From assembly GCA_017934625.1 (NCBI GenBank), contig JAGBJE010000058.1, positions 1 to 42,074 on the forward strand: a DNA stretch of 42,074 bases, read 5' to 3'. A program made the position numbers and the translations under genes. This document shows, in pieces, positions 8,010 through 16,327 of the stretch (the stretch's first letter is position 1; every line of letters begins with the position of its first letter). This stretch comes from Pseudobutyrivibrio sp. Its GTDB lineage: Bacteria; Bacillota; Clostridia; Lachnospirales; Lachnospiraceae. The notes under the pieces are model-generated. The model was not told the DNA's origin. It searched no databases and saw nothing but the letters and a program-made list of their open reading frames with translations.

Positions 8010-8810
8010 TTAACTTAAAAGTACTCTATCATTATCTAAATCTTCGCCAGCTTTAATCTTAAATCTGTCTAAAAGATCTGCTACTGTAAGGTGCGCTCTT
8101 TCCTCCCCTGATGTATCAAACACGATGTTTCCTGCATTCATCATCAGAGTTCTATTTCCCACCTCAAGAGCCTGGTGCATATTGTGGGTTACCATAAGGC
8201 ATGTGATGCCTCGCTCCTTAACAATTGACTTGGTAAGCTCCAGCACCTTTTCTGCTGTAGCAGGATCAAGGGCCGCTGTATGCTCATCTAAAAGCAGAAG
8301 CTTTGGCGTAACAAATGTGGCCATAAGCAGTGTAAGCGCCTGGCGCTGTCCACCTGAAAGCAAGCCTACCGGCTGCTTCATTCTATCCTCTAATCCCATG
8401 CCAAGCAAGGATAGCTGCTCTCTGAACTTAGCCTTATCCTTGGCACTGATTCTAGAGAAAAGCTTTCCTGTAGAATGAGATGCCCTAAGATAAGCCAAGG
8501 CCATATTTTCCTCAATCGTCATGTGTGGAGCTGTGCCCTTAAGTGGGTCCTGGAATAGATGTCCTATATCCTGGCTTCGCACATATTCCTTCTTAAAGGT
8601 AATGTCCTCTCCGTCAAGATAAATGTTTCCCTCGTCCACAATAAATGTGCCTGCAATGGCATTGAACATGGTGGACTTGCCTGCACCGTTTGAGCCAACG
8701 ATTGTAGCGAAATCTCCATCTGCCAAATCAAGACTTAGATTTTTAAGGGCAACCTTTTCATTAACTGTACCAGGGTTGAAGGTCTTAGATATGTTATCAA
8801 GCTTAAGCAT
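8010..8810 (-). CDS. ABC transporter ATP-binding protein (TrpXYZ-like importer class)
   Basis: This is the cytoplasmic ATPase of an importer formed with the next two genes upstream. Walker A is GSNGAGKST (39-47), the signature is LSGGQ (151-155), Walker B is LLLLDE (171-176) and the H-loop is in MVTHNMHQA. The 266-residue length and the HLFQDPLKGT Q-loop fit the COG1101-type uncharacterised importer ATPases. The permease stop and this start overlap as TAATG, so translation is probably coupled. The substrate is not evident: family members have been linked to tryptophan or other small amino-acid-like compounds. Confidence 0.9.
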   Translation of the reverse strand: MLKLDNISKTFNPGTVNEKVALKNLSLDLADGDFATIVGSNGAGKSTMFNAIAGTFIVDEGNIYLDGEDITFKKEYVRSQDIGHLFQDPLKGTAPHMTIEENMALAYLRASHSTGKLFSRISAKDKAKFREQLSLLGMGLEDRMKQPVGLLSGGQRQALTLLMATFVTPKLLLLDEHTAALDPATAEKVLELTKSIVKERGITCLMVTHNMHQALEVGNRTLMMNAGNIVFDTSGEERAHLTVADLLDRFKIKAGEDLDNDRVLLS

Positions 8811-9754
8811 TACACACCTTCCTTTCTGGCACTGCCTCTATAATTCGCAAACTCTCTCTTCTTGAGAGAAAGCTTTCTTTTAACATAAGGAGTTGCAATA
8901 GCAACAGCTACTATTATAGCAGAAACCAGCTTCAATGCCTCAGCTGGAACTGAAAGTCTTAGAGCAATTGCCACTATAAAACGATATAAAATGGAACCCA
9001 GAATTGTTCCAAGAATTCGTCTTGGAATGCTTCCCTTATTTCCAATCAGGGTCTGACCAATGATAAGTGATGCAAGGGCGATTGTTACCATTCCTGTTCC
9101 GATATTGATATCTGCAGATTTCTGGTACTGAGCTATAAGTGCACCTGAAAGACCTGTCAGGGAATTGGCAATGCAAAGTCCAACTGTGATTGTAAGTGTT
9201 GGATTGATTGATGATGATTTTACCATGTCTGCATTATCGCCTGTAGCTCTGATGGACATTCCAAGAGTTGTTCCAAGGAACCACCACAGAAGCAGTGCGA
9301 TAACTAAAAGGATGGCAATGACAATGACAACCTTGTACCAATCTCCTATGAAGCTGGCACCTATTGTATCCTTGCCCAGCGAGAATACAGTGTCGCATCC
9401 GAAAAGATTGGCAATGGAAGAAAATCCCATTACTGCAATATTGATTGTGTATAAGCCTGTGTTTACGATAATACCTGCAAGAATGGATTCTACACCAAGT
9501 CTGGTCTGAAGAAAAGCTGTAACAAAGCCTGCGCACACGCCAGATACCATAGCTGCAATAAGAGCTAAGAATGGGTGACCTGCAAGGGATACCATGGCTC
9601 CCACTGCACAGCCTAAGGTGAAACATCCATCTGTAGTAAGATCTGCAATATTAAGAATTGTAAAAGAAATAAAAAGTGCCAAAGCAACCAGGGCGTAGAT
9701 ACACCCTAGTTCCAAAGCACTCATAAAAATCGAAGCTGTAAAAATACTAGACAT
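8810..9754 (-). CDS. ABC transporter permease (TrpXYZ-like importer class)
   Basis: The 314-residue polytopic protein has about eight to nine hydrophobic segments and belongs to the branched-chain/ribose permease superfamily, COG4120 type. Recognisable landmarks include FTILNIADLTTDGCFTLGCA near the N-terminus and IRATGDNADMVKSSSIN in the cytoplasmic loop that contacts the ATPase. Both ends overlap neighbouring genes by one base as TAATG, indicating tight coupling with the binding protein and ATPase. The last 20 residues are basic and cytoplasmic. Confidence 0.9.
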   Translation of the reverse strand: MSSIFTASIFMSALELGCIYALVALALFISFTILNIADLTTDGCFTLGCAVGAMVSLAGHPFLALIAAMVSGVCAGFVTAFLQTRLGVESILAGIIVNTGLYTINIAVMGFSSIANLFGCDTVFSLGKDTIGASFIGDWYKVVIVIAILLVIALLLWWFLGTTLGMSIRATGDNADMVKSSSINPTLTITVGLCIANSLTGLSGALIAQYQKSADINIGTGMVTIALASLIIGQTLIGNKGSIPRRILGTILGSILYRFIVAIALRLSVPAEALKLVSAIIVAVAIATPYVKRKLSLKKREFANYRGSARKEGV

Positions 9755-10815
9755 TACTCAAACTCCTCCGCTGTCTGTACTTCAACAAAGCCGTCGCACA
9801 TATCGCGAAGCTTGTCGTAATCTAGCTTAAGAGCTGCTGCTGTCTCAGTGTTAACTGTTGCTGTACCATTATCAAGAAGCTTTACTGGAAGCTCTGCTGG
9901 GTTCTTGCCATCTACAAGCACCTGAGCCACCATGTTTGCTGTCTCTTTACCGAGAGTAGCGTAGTTTACGCCGTATCCTAAGTAAGCACCGTTAAGTGCA
10001 AATGAATCTGCGCCACAATAGTGTGGTATGCCTGCATCAATGAACTTCTCATAGATGGCAAGCTCGCACTTCATGATTGTGTTATCTGTAGGGGTAAACA
10101 CTGCATCAACCCCTGCTGCTACAAGTGCATCTGCTGCAAGCATAACTTCATCGTTAGATGTTCCAGTCTTTTCAACGTACTCAACACCTGCTGCATCAAG
10201 AATAGCCTTGGCCTCCTTGATAGGGCCTGTTGAAGCATCCTGGCTCTTATCGTAAAGTAGTCCAACCTTTGAGATATCTCTATCCTGCTCAAAGATTAAA
10301 TCAAAAACTGCCTGAGTGTTAAGGGCATCAGATGTACCAGTAACATTTGCTCCTGGAGCATCGTTAGATGCAACAAGTCCTGCACTCTCTGGGTCAGAAA
10401 CTGCTGCAAAAACAACAGGAATCTGATTGTCCTCAGTTGCTGACTGACAAATCATTGCTGTAGGTGTAGCGATAGGCACCAGCACATCTACCTCATCATT
10501 AATAAGCTCTGTAACAATCTGATTGATTGTAGTAGCATCTGCCTGACCATTATAATAGTAGTCCTCGTACTCAAATGTGCAGCCATTTTCCTTGCCAAGC
10601 TCATCCAGCTGGCCCTCAAGGTTAGCAACAATCTGATTAAGTGAAGCATCATCCACGTACTGAACGATACCTACCTTATATACCTTGCCATCTGCTGTCA
10701 CCTCTGCATTCGCAGCATCATCTGTAGCATCTGTGGAAGCTGCTTTATTACCACATCCAACCATTGCGGCTGAAAGAGTTAAAATCATCATTAAAGAAAG
10801 CAATCTTTTCTTCAT
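9754..10815 (-). CDS. ABC transporter substrate-binding lipoprotein (PF04392 / COG2984 type)
   Basis: This is the binding component of the importer. I place the start at 10815 (MKKRLLSLMM) because GGAGGG lies 5 bp before it; an upstream in-frame ATG at 10860 would add 15 non-signal residues. The lipobox SAAMVGC puts the acylated Cys at residue 21. The mature domain is a two-lobed binding fold with KVGIVQYVDDASLNQIVANL at its start, plus DVLVPIATPTA and GLLYDKSQDAS. This pattern belongs to the family of uncharacterised binding proteins that includes TrpX. The ligand is probably a small amino-acid or nucleobase-like compound; the aspartate kinase at the end of the operon makes an amino-acid link attractive but unproven. 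Confidence 0.9.
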   Translation of the reverse strand: MKKRLLSLMMILTLSAAMVGCGNKAASTDATDDAANAEVTADGKVYKVGIVQYVDDASLNQIVANLEGQLDELGKENGCTFEYEDYYYNGQADATTINQIVTELINDEVDVLVPIATPTAMICQSATEDNQIPVVFAAVSDPESAGLVASNDAPGANVTGTSDALNTQAVFDLIFEQDRDISKVGLLYDKSQDASTGPIKEAKAILDAAGVEYVEKTGTSNDEVMLAADALVAAGVDAVFTPTDNTIMKCELAIYEKFIDAGIPHYCGADSFALNGAYLGYGVNYATLGKETANMVAQVLVDGKNPAELPVKLLDNGTATVNTETAAALKLDYDKLRDMCDGFVEVQTAEEFE

Positions 10816-10850
10816 AATATCCCTCCTAACACAATCTGTTAATAGAGAAT

Positions 10851-10883
10851 ATTGTATCACAACACTTTAACAAGTTAAAGTGT
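10851..10883 (-). promoter_or_regulatory. Promoter region and 22-bp dyad of the ABC importer-aspartate kinase operon
   Basis: 10862-10871 (ACACTTTAAC) and 10874-10883 (GTTAAAGTGT) form a perfect inverted repeat with a 2-bp centre. On the minus strand a good -10, TACAAT, lies at 10851-10856. The matching -35 position (17 bp away, TTTAAC) falls inside the dyad, so a bound dimeric regulator would mask the -35. No T-box or lysine riboswitch is visible in this leader. Confidence 0.65.
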
Positions 10884-11016
10884 AAAATTGTCTAATTATT
10901 TATTTACATTGTTTTTTCTTCTATCACTACTTAATTATACAATCAGCAATTAACATATCCTAAACCTTAGTTATTAACTTGAAGGATTTCACAAAGATGG
11001 CATCCATCAAAGAAGC

Positions 11017-11058
11017 AAAGGGTTCGGAGACTATCTTTGAATAGTCTCTGAACCCTTT
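11017..11058 (-). terminator. Terminator hairpin after the large secreted protein gene
   Basis: An 18-bp stem with one mismatch (AAAGGGTTCGGAGACTAT paired with ATAGTCTCTGAACCCTTT) has a 6-base loop and lies 20 bp after the stop codon. The U-tract on the minus strand is short and interrupted, but the stem is very stable. Confidence 0.75.
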
Positions 11059-11078
11059 ATTATTCCATAATATCAATA

Positions 11079-13841
11079 TTAGTTTACTTTAAAATCTGCT
11101 TCTTCGACTGTAAAACCTAAAGCAGCAAGCGCATCTTTTTCTGCTGGGTTTACTGTATAAAGTCCTCTGCCTAACTTTGGATTTGTAATCTTATAAACTG
11201 TACGACCAGTGTCTAGTCCGTACCAAGCAATACCCTCATCTGTACTGCCTGCAGCAATACAAGCATCCTTTAAAGCTGCGTCAGTTGTGAAAATATGTCC
11301 ACCCTTTGTCTTGTCAAACAAACGATAAACAGGTTTACCAGCGTTTGTTGGTGTGTACCATGCCACGCCTTCATCTGTCCAGCCAGCTGCTACAAGAGCT
11401 TCCTTTTCTGCCAAGTTTGTTGTGAAGAAATGGTAACCCTTTTGAAGGTTAAATAATCTATATACAGGAGTAGCCTTTGGTGCAGTATTTGTGGCAACAC
11501 TTGAAGAACCAGAACTTGCATTTGGATCAATGACGCTTCTATTCTGTGCATTACCCTCAACTGTTGAGTAAGAAATTACAAACTCCGAGAAGTCGCTTGA
11601 GTAAATATAAAACTTACCATTTTTTACATCTGGGAAGAATGTTCCATTTCTATAATTTCCAGCTGATGGTCTAGCTGTTAATGTTGCAAATGTTCTTACA
11701 TCATCACCATGTTTACTTACAAGTGAAGGGTCATACTTACCCGCAAAATCATAGCCAATTCCAATTTCAAGAACTGTATTCGTACTTGTCACATTTTCTT
11801 TAAATATACCTTCAACAAACTTTCTAAGATTAATATTTAAAACATCAACTTTTACTGTACTTTCGTCTTTAAACTGATTCTTAACTTTTTCCTTAATATC
11901 TGGTTCGCTATTCAAAGTAGGACTAGCCTCGAGTGTGGCTTCAGGTTCTACTGCTATCTGCAAGTTAAGGGAAACATCCTCACCTTCGCTTGTTGCTTCT
12001 GCATCAAGGCCAGGAACTACGGGTGTCTCATCCTTAACGGCTGTTTCACCTGATATATTTATCTCAGCTTTTGACTCATTTGCATTGTATTCTTCATCTG
12101 TATTGTCTCCTTCTGGGACAAGCATACTACCAGCTGTATAGCTAGTAAGTACATCTACATCACATACAACCCTCACCGCTGGTGTGTATGTTAATCCACT
12201 AAATCCATACTCATATCCTGCATTATTTGAAAAATAATACCCATAACGTGAATCTCCTTCATAGAAAAAACCTTCATCGGCTATTCCACCTATAACTCCA
12301 GAATTCACCTTTGCATCATATCCATGATTATCGTTATACCATAACTCTACAATATATGCGCCATCAACACCCCAGCTAGAATTATATGTGATAGTTTGAG
12401 CCGCACTTGGCTTAAAATAAAACCAACCATCCTCTGTTATTGATGTCCCCACACCGAAAGGTGCCTTAAAATTAGATACAGTAAACTCGCTAGGATTCTC
12501 CTGTGTGCCATCTGGATAAGCAGGTGATCTTGAAACATCAAACACCTGATACTTGCCAAATTTTCCTGCAAAAAGGCCACCTGTTGGCATTTCGGTTGTC
12601 TCATGTGATTCACTAGCAAAAACTGGCATGACACAAATATTTTTTGCTGGCATAGAAAAAGTTGTAGATGAATTCTTAGCAGCATCGCCTGATAAAATAG
12701 TACTCGTAATATCAGTACCGGTAGCACTGTCCTCAGTAATTTTCCACTTGTCAAATCGCATATTACTATTAGATGGCATATCTGCAGCTTTAATTGATAT
12801 TGAAGTTCCAGCTGGTACGCTTACATCTTTTCCAGACACTGTTTGCAAACCTATTGTTGCTGTACAGCTTGCTGCAACACCTAGTGTATACTCCTGCCCT
12901 GTTTGGCTTTGGCCTGAGCCTCCTCCAACTAAATGTAATACAAGATTTCCCGGTTCTAGCGTAACAACAGTATAGCTACCTGCACCTTCCACCATTGTTA
13001 ATGTTTCTCCTGATGAAATAGATCGATCAACTGCTGTATTATCTACTTTAACATGTAAATCACTGCTTGAATTATTATAAATCGTAAATGGAGCCTCTAA
13101 CGTGCTGCTACTTTCAATACCTGTCCACCCTGCATCACTATAAGTTATACTTGTACCACTACCTGGTTCTGAGCCACTACCAGAGCCTCCTTCATTGCCT
13201 GAGCCACTACCTGTAGCCAAAAGTGCCTTGACATAAATATTATAGGCTGGCATAGTAAAAGTTGTAGACGAAGTCATCTTCTTATTACTATCCAAAAGTA
13301 CATCAGTAACATCAATAGCATTGTCATAATCATCAACGTTTCTAATCGCCCATTGACCAAAACTATCACTTTGACTAGCAGGCGCAAAAGTAATTGTAAC
13401 TGTTGCGCCTGCTTTTGCTGTAGATTTATCCGCCGTACAACTAGTAGGATCAGCGTCTATTATATATTCCTGTGAATCGCCCTGTGGGTCTCCTGCATTT
13501 CCTGAGCCACCACCGGAACCACTATTCCGTGTCATTGCAGCAAAAAATATGTCTCTCGCTGGCATCGTAAAAGTAGTAGTTTTTTCACTATCATCGGCTA
13601 AAAGATTCACATCATCTTGTGTCATTGCACCCCATCCTAAAAATTCTATATTGTCATTAGCCGTAATAGTCACCGTCTCTCCTTCTGCCGCTGAAGTCTT
13701 ATCTGCCGTTCCATTCTGAACTGTTACAGTATACTTTTCAGTTTCATCAGCTTTCGCCACCATACTTACCCCCGGCAGCATGGCAATCACCATTGCCGCC
13801 GAAAGAATCATGCTTAACAGCGCTTTCCTTGTTTTCTTCAT
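11079..13841 (-). CDS. Large secreted protein with InlB-like repeats and DUF5648 C-terminus
   Basis: I choose the start at 13841 (MKKTRKALLS) because GAGGAGG lies about 9 bp upstream; the in-frame ATG at 13859 overlaps that site. The 920-residue protein opens with a signal peptide likely cleaved after MVAKA. Three divergent InlB/Flg_new-type repeats follow, at about 36-103, 126-208 and 316-408. Each ends in a TTTF(T/S)MPA-x-(D/N)I motif and they are joined by Gly/Ser-rich linkers. A middle beta-rich region (about 425-770) contains one aromatic-rich segment and an acidic linker. The last 130 residues hold three units of about 42 residues with YRLFN, HFFTT and WTDEGVAWY-type motifs, characteristic of DUF5648. 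There is no LPXTG, LysM or SLH anchor. A surface or extracellular adhesion-like role is inferred. The gene is monocistronic. Confidence 0.85.
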   Translation of the reverse strand: MKKTRKALLSMILSAAMVIAMLPGVSMVAKADETEKYTVTVQNGTADKTSAAEGETVTITANDNIEFLGWGAMTQDDVNLLADDSEKTTTFTMPARDIFFAAMTRNSGSGGGSGNAGDPQGDSQEYIIDADPTSCTADKSTAKAGATVTITFAPASQSDSFGQWAIRNVDDYDNAIDVTDVLLDSNKKMTSSTTFTMPAYNIYVKALLATGSGSGNEGGSGSGSEPGSGTSITYSDAGWTGIESSSTLEAPFTIYNNSSSDLHVKVDNTAVDRSISSGETLTMVEGAGSYTVVTLEPGNLVLHLVGGGSGQSQTGQEYTLGVAASCTATIGLQTVSGKDVSVPAGTSISIKAADMPSNSNMRFDKWKITEDSATGTDITSTILSGDAAKNSSTTFSMPAKNICVMPVFASESHETTEMPTGGLFAGKFGKYQVFDVSRSPAYPDGTQENPSEFTVSNFKAPFGVGTSITEDGWFYFKPSAAQTITYNSSWGVDGAYIVELWYNDNHGYDAKVNSGVIGGIADEGFFYEGDSRYGYYFSNNAGYEYGFSGLTYTPAVRVVCDVDVLTSYTAGSMLVPEGDNTDEEYNANESKAEINISGETAVKDETPVVPGLDAEATSEGEDVSLNLQIAVEPEATLEASPTLNSEPDIKEKVKNQFKDESTVKVDVLNINLRKFVEGIFKENVTSTNTVLEIGIGYDFAGKYDPSLVSKHGDDVRTFATLTARPSAGNYRNGTFFPDVKNGKFYIYSSDFSEFVISYSTVEGNAQNRSVIDPNASSGSSSVATNTAPKATPVYRLFNLQKGYHFFTTNLAEKEALVAAGWTDEGVAWYTPTNAGKPVYRLFDKTKGGHIFTTDAALKDACIAAGSTDEGIAWYGLDTGRTVYKITNPKLGRGLYTVNPAEKDALAALGFTVEEADFKVN

Positions 13842-13887
13842 GTACTCATACCTCCTCATTCAATTACCAAATTCCTTTCCCCAATAT

Positions 13888-13941
13888 AAAAAACCGCCAT
13901 AACAAGCCAAGAGAATACTCTCTTAGTCTGTTATGACGGTT
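13888..13941 (-). terminator. Intrinsic terminator / candidate attenuator in the leader of the secreted-protein gene
   Basis: On the minus strand a 13-bp stem with one G-T mismatch (AACCGTCATAACA with TGTTATGGCGGTT) encloses a nested GAGAGTATTCTC hairpin and is followed by six U. It lies between a strong promoter (14015-14043) and the start codon at 13841, about 45 bp upstream of the gene. It is therefore either a true attenuator or the late terminator of the zinc operon, whose last stop codon is about 200 bp upstream. A CATAAC segment earlier in the leader could pair with GTTATG of the 3' arm as an antiterminator. Confidence 0.7.
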
Positions 13942-13983
13942 AATCATCAAAATATATAACAATAGAATTCTGCATAGTTATGC

Positions 13984-14016
13984 CAGACAGACAGATTGAT
14001 TGATTGATTGATTGAT
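13984..14016. repeat. Tandem tetranucleotide repeats (CAGA x3, GATT x5)
   Basis: CAGACAGACAGA is followed by five GATT units plus a partial one. The tract begins right at the -10 of the secreted-protein promoter and covers the predicted transcription start. Slippage would change the length of the initially transcribed region. Confidence 0.85.
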
Positions 14017-14043
14017 CATAGGCTTCATTTGCATATTTGTCAA
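14015..14043 (-). promoter_or_regulatory. Promoter of the secreted-protein gene
   Basis: Minus strand: TTGACA at 14038-14043, a 17-bp spacer, then TATGAT at 14015-14020. The -10 partly overlaps the GATT repeat. The predicted leader is about 165 nt long. Confidence 0.8.
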
Positions 14044-14145
14044 CCCCTTAATACTCACAAAATTCTAAACAATCTAACTAGTTACAATGTATATTATAAC
14101 AAATCAATTCTTAAAAATTGTGTAAAGACAATGAACTCTTTATCA

Positions 14146-14670
14146 CTATTCCATAACAGAATCTTTGATGGTAATGTAGGTACCGCCATCTTCCTCGTAG
14201 GTGGAGAAGGTGCCTTTGATTACGATTGGATCACCGTCCGCTGGATAATCCTCAAGGGCATATTGTTCTGAATCCAGTAAGAACTCTAATCCTTGGGAGC
14301 AGCACTGGGTAGCATCTTGCACTACGCAGGTATAATAGGTATTGCCTGTCTCCTCATCTGTGTAGATGGCACAGTTGCCATCCATCTTAATTGTCTGGCC
14401 TTCGTATGCCATTGGCTCCATCATCATGTTAAACACTTCTGAATAGACCATTGTAGATGAAAGGGTCGTTAAATCTAAATCCACTGATGGATCAGATGCA
14501 ATAGTTTCCTCTTCTATCTCAGCTTCTGCTTCTAAGTTTTCAGCCTCCTGCACCGGCTGACTAGTAGCTGTGGTGTCATTAGAAACATCTGCAGAATCGG
14601 CCTTGCTTCCACATCCCATTAATACTACAAGGCTAAATGAACACATAATAATTAACAGTTTTCTTTTCAT
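14146..14670 (-). CDS. Cys-rich lipoprotein at the end of the zinc ABC operon
   Basis: This 174-residue lipoprotein (lipobox VVLMGC, C20) has an acidic linker (about 30-62) and a small globular domain (about 75-174). The domain pattern, EGQTIKMDGNCAIYTDEETG, then a V-V-Q-D-A-T-Q-C-C turn and DPIVIKGTFSTYEEDGGTYI, suggests a beta-barrel of OB-fold type. Besides the lipidated Cys it contains C100, C115 and the pair C123-C124, a plausible thiol or metal site. It starts 3 bp after the permease stop and is the last gene of the metal operon. I do not recognise a named family with certainty. It may help deliver or sense zinc outside the membrane; that is inference from location and cysteines. Confidence 0.75.
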   Translation of the reverse strand: MKRKLLIIMCSFSLVVLMGCGSKADSADVSNDTTATSQPVQEAENLEAEAEIEEETIASDPSVDLDLTTLSSTMVYSEVFNMMMEPMAYEGQTIKMDGNCAIYTDEETGNTYYTCVVQDATQCCSQGLEFLLDSEQYALEDYPADGDPIVIKGTFSTYEEDGGTYITIKDSVME

Positions 14671-14673
14671 CTA

Positions 14674-15507
14674 CTACCCCCTGATTCTTCCTATCAAATA
14701 ACAAATACCAAACAGTACCACATCTGCTGCAACTATTGTTGAGCCTACAGGTGTGCCTGCCAAAATAGAAATGATTATTCCTATTAGAGCACAAATCATA
14801 GATGACACTGCTGAAAAAATAGTTACGCTTTTAAAATTCTTAAGAATGCTCATCGCAGATAGAGCCGGAAAAATAACAAGTGCCGATATCAACAGTGAAC
14901 CAACCAGATTCATTGCAAGAACAATTATTACTGCAATAACTGTAGCTATCAAAAGATTGTAGAGGTTCACGTTTGTGCCAACTGCATTTGCAAAATCCTC
15001 ATCAAATGTCACTGCAAAAATGCGATTATACAGGAATATAAACAATATGGTTACAACTATTGCAAGTATTCCACAAACCCACACATCAGTCTTTGTAAGC
15101 ATCAGTATGGACATGGAACCAAAAAGCGTAGTACACACATCTCCTGATACATTTGAAGAGCTTGGGAACAGATTCATCATCATATATCCAAAAGCAAGTG
15201 CGCCAACAGACAGCATAGCAATTGCCGCGTCACCCTTTATCTTGGTGTTCTGCCCCTTTCTAAGAAGAAGTATCGCAAATACGATAGTAATAGGCAGCAC
15301 TATAATCATTCTATTTGTAAAATTAAGTATAGTGGCAATCGCCAACGCCCCAAAGGCCACATGGGATAATCCATCTCCTATAAATGAATATCTTTTTAAA
15401 ACAAGTGTAACTCCAAGCAGCGACGAGCAAAGAGCTATAAGCACTCCAACGATCAGAGCATATCTTACAAAAGGAAAGCTCATATATTCTATTAATGTAT
15501 CTAGCAT
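14674..15507 (-). CDS. znuB: Zinc/manganese ABC transporter permease (ZnuB type)
   Basis: The 277-residue membrane protein has seven to nine hydrophobic segments with the ABC-3 permease pattern: LGVTLVLKRYSFIGDGLSHVAFGALAI near residues 31-57, and the cytoplasmic DEDFANAVGTNVNLYNLL segment. Homologues form the channel for Zn(II) or Mn(II) uptake. The start codon overlaps the end of the ATPase gene by 7 bp, indicating coupled translation. Specificity for zinc rather than manganese is inferred from the His-rich loop of the binding protein. Confidence 0.9.
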   Translation of the reverse strand: MLDTLIEYMSFPFVRYALIVGVLIALCSSLLGVTLVLKRYSFIGDGLSHVAFGALAIATILNFTNRMIIVLPITIVFAILLLRKGQNTKIKGDAAIAMLSVGALAFGYMMMNLFPSSSNVSGDVCTTLFGSMSILMLTKTDVWVCGILAIVVTILFIFLYNRIFAVTFDEDFANAVGTNVNLYNLLIATVIAVIIVLAMNLVGSLLISALVIFPALSAMSILKNFKSVTIFSAVSSMICALIGIIISILAGTPVGSTIVAADVVLFGICYLIGRIRG

Positions 15508-16142
15508 GTTACTCTCCCTTCATTTACATCATAAATTTTAGTAGCGTATTTACTTACGTTAGCAATATCATGACTAATCATAATGATTGTCATGCCATCA
15601 TCATTTAGCTGCTTAATAAGCTCATACATCTCCTCTGTTACTGTTGGGTCAAGGCCTGCCACAGGCTCATCCAAAAGGATTGCCTTTTTGGTGGCACACA
15701 ACGCCCTGGCTAGTAGCACGCGCTGCTGCTGACCACCGGAAAGCTCTCTATAACATCTATTCTTAAGCTTTTCTATTCCCATCTTTTTAATATTTGACAG
15801 GGCCAGCTTTTTCTGCTCCTTTGAATAGAAAAACCTTTTGCCCAAGCTATTCTGACATCCAGACAAGACAATCTCAAACACTGATGCTGGGAAGTCCTTC
15901 TGGGCCACTGACTGCTGAGGCAAGTAACCTATCTCATTTTTCATAAGGCCATCACCAAATTCAATACTACCTGACACTGCCTGCTGCAATCCTAAAATAG
16001 TCTTCATAAGTGTGGTCTTTCCTGAACCATTCTCCCCGACGATGCAGAAATAATCTCCTGCATTAATCTCAAAATTGATGTTTTCAAGAACTGCCTGGTT
16101 TTCGTAACCAACTGCAAGCTCCTTTGCTGTCAAAACTGCCAT
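15501..16142 (-). CDS. znuC: Zinc/manganese ABC transporter ATPase (ZnuC type)
   Basis: The start at 16142 (MAVLTAKELAVGYENQ) has AGGAGA 6 bp upstream; an in-frame start at 16178 would add 12 residues without a ribosome site. Walker A is GENGSGKTT (about 37-45), the signature is LSGGQQQR and Walker B is AILLDEP followed by VAGLDP. The 213-residue length is normal for metal importer ATPases. KNEIGYLPQQS is the Q-loop region that is common in ZnuC/MntB-type proteins. It partners the permease gene that overlaps its 3' end. Confidence 0.92.
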   Translation of the reverse strand: MAVLTAKELAVGYENQAVLENINFEINAGDYFCIVGENGSGKTTLMKTILGLQQAVSGSIEFGDGLMKNEIGYLPQQSVAQKDFPASVFEIVLSGCQNSLGKRFFYSKEQKKLALSNIKKMGIEKLKNRCYRELSGGQQQRVLLARALCATKKAILLDEPVAGLDPTVTEEMYELIKQLNDDGMTIIMISHDIANVSKYATKIYDVNEGRVTC

Positions 16143-16220
16143 AATATCTCCTATTACTCTAGTCCGCCAGATACGCATACAAGCTGTTTAAAGTGATTTA
16201 TGCTCCAGTAAGGCTCAAAT

Positions 16221-16327
16221 GTAAGCTTCGCTTACTAGACCATCATTTTCCATCGTTCCACTCAGAAAATGATGGTCATATCCCGCAGGCCACCTCCCAT
16301 TGCGCTTGCCAAGACTATGTATAGTCT
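16221..16327. repeat. Three tandem hairpins between znuA- and znuC-type genes
   Basis: Within the 222-bp gap of an otherwise tight operon lie three inverted repeats. GTAAGC-ttc-GCTTAC is at 16221-16235. A perfect 13-bp stem has arms 16238-16250 and 16265-16277 (GACCATCATTTTC). AGACTAT-gt-ATAGTCT is at 16312-16327. Their location just after the binding-protein gene fits RNA stabilisers that raise binding-protein levels over permease and ATPase. None has a U-tract long enough for a clear terminator. A dispersed palindromic repeat is also possible. Confidence 0.7.

Noticed and set aside
10884-11016. T-box or lysine riboswitch upstream of the importer-aspartate kinase operon
   Set aside because: No T-box core or lysine-aptamer segments were found, and the interval lies mostly upstream of the promoter.
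13984-14016. Possible CRISPR or larger tandem array
   Set aside because: The unit is only four bases with no spacers; it is a simple sequence repeat.
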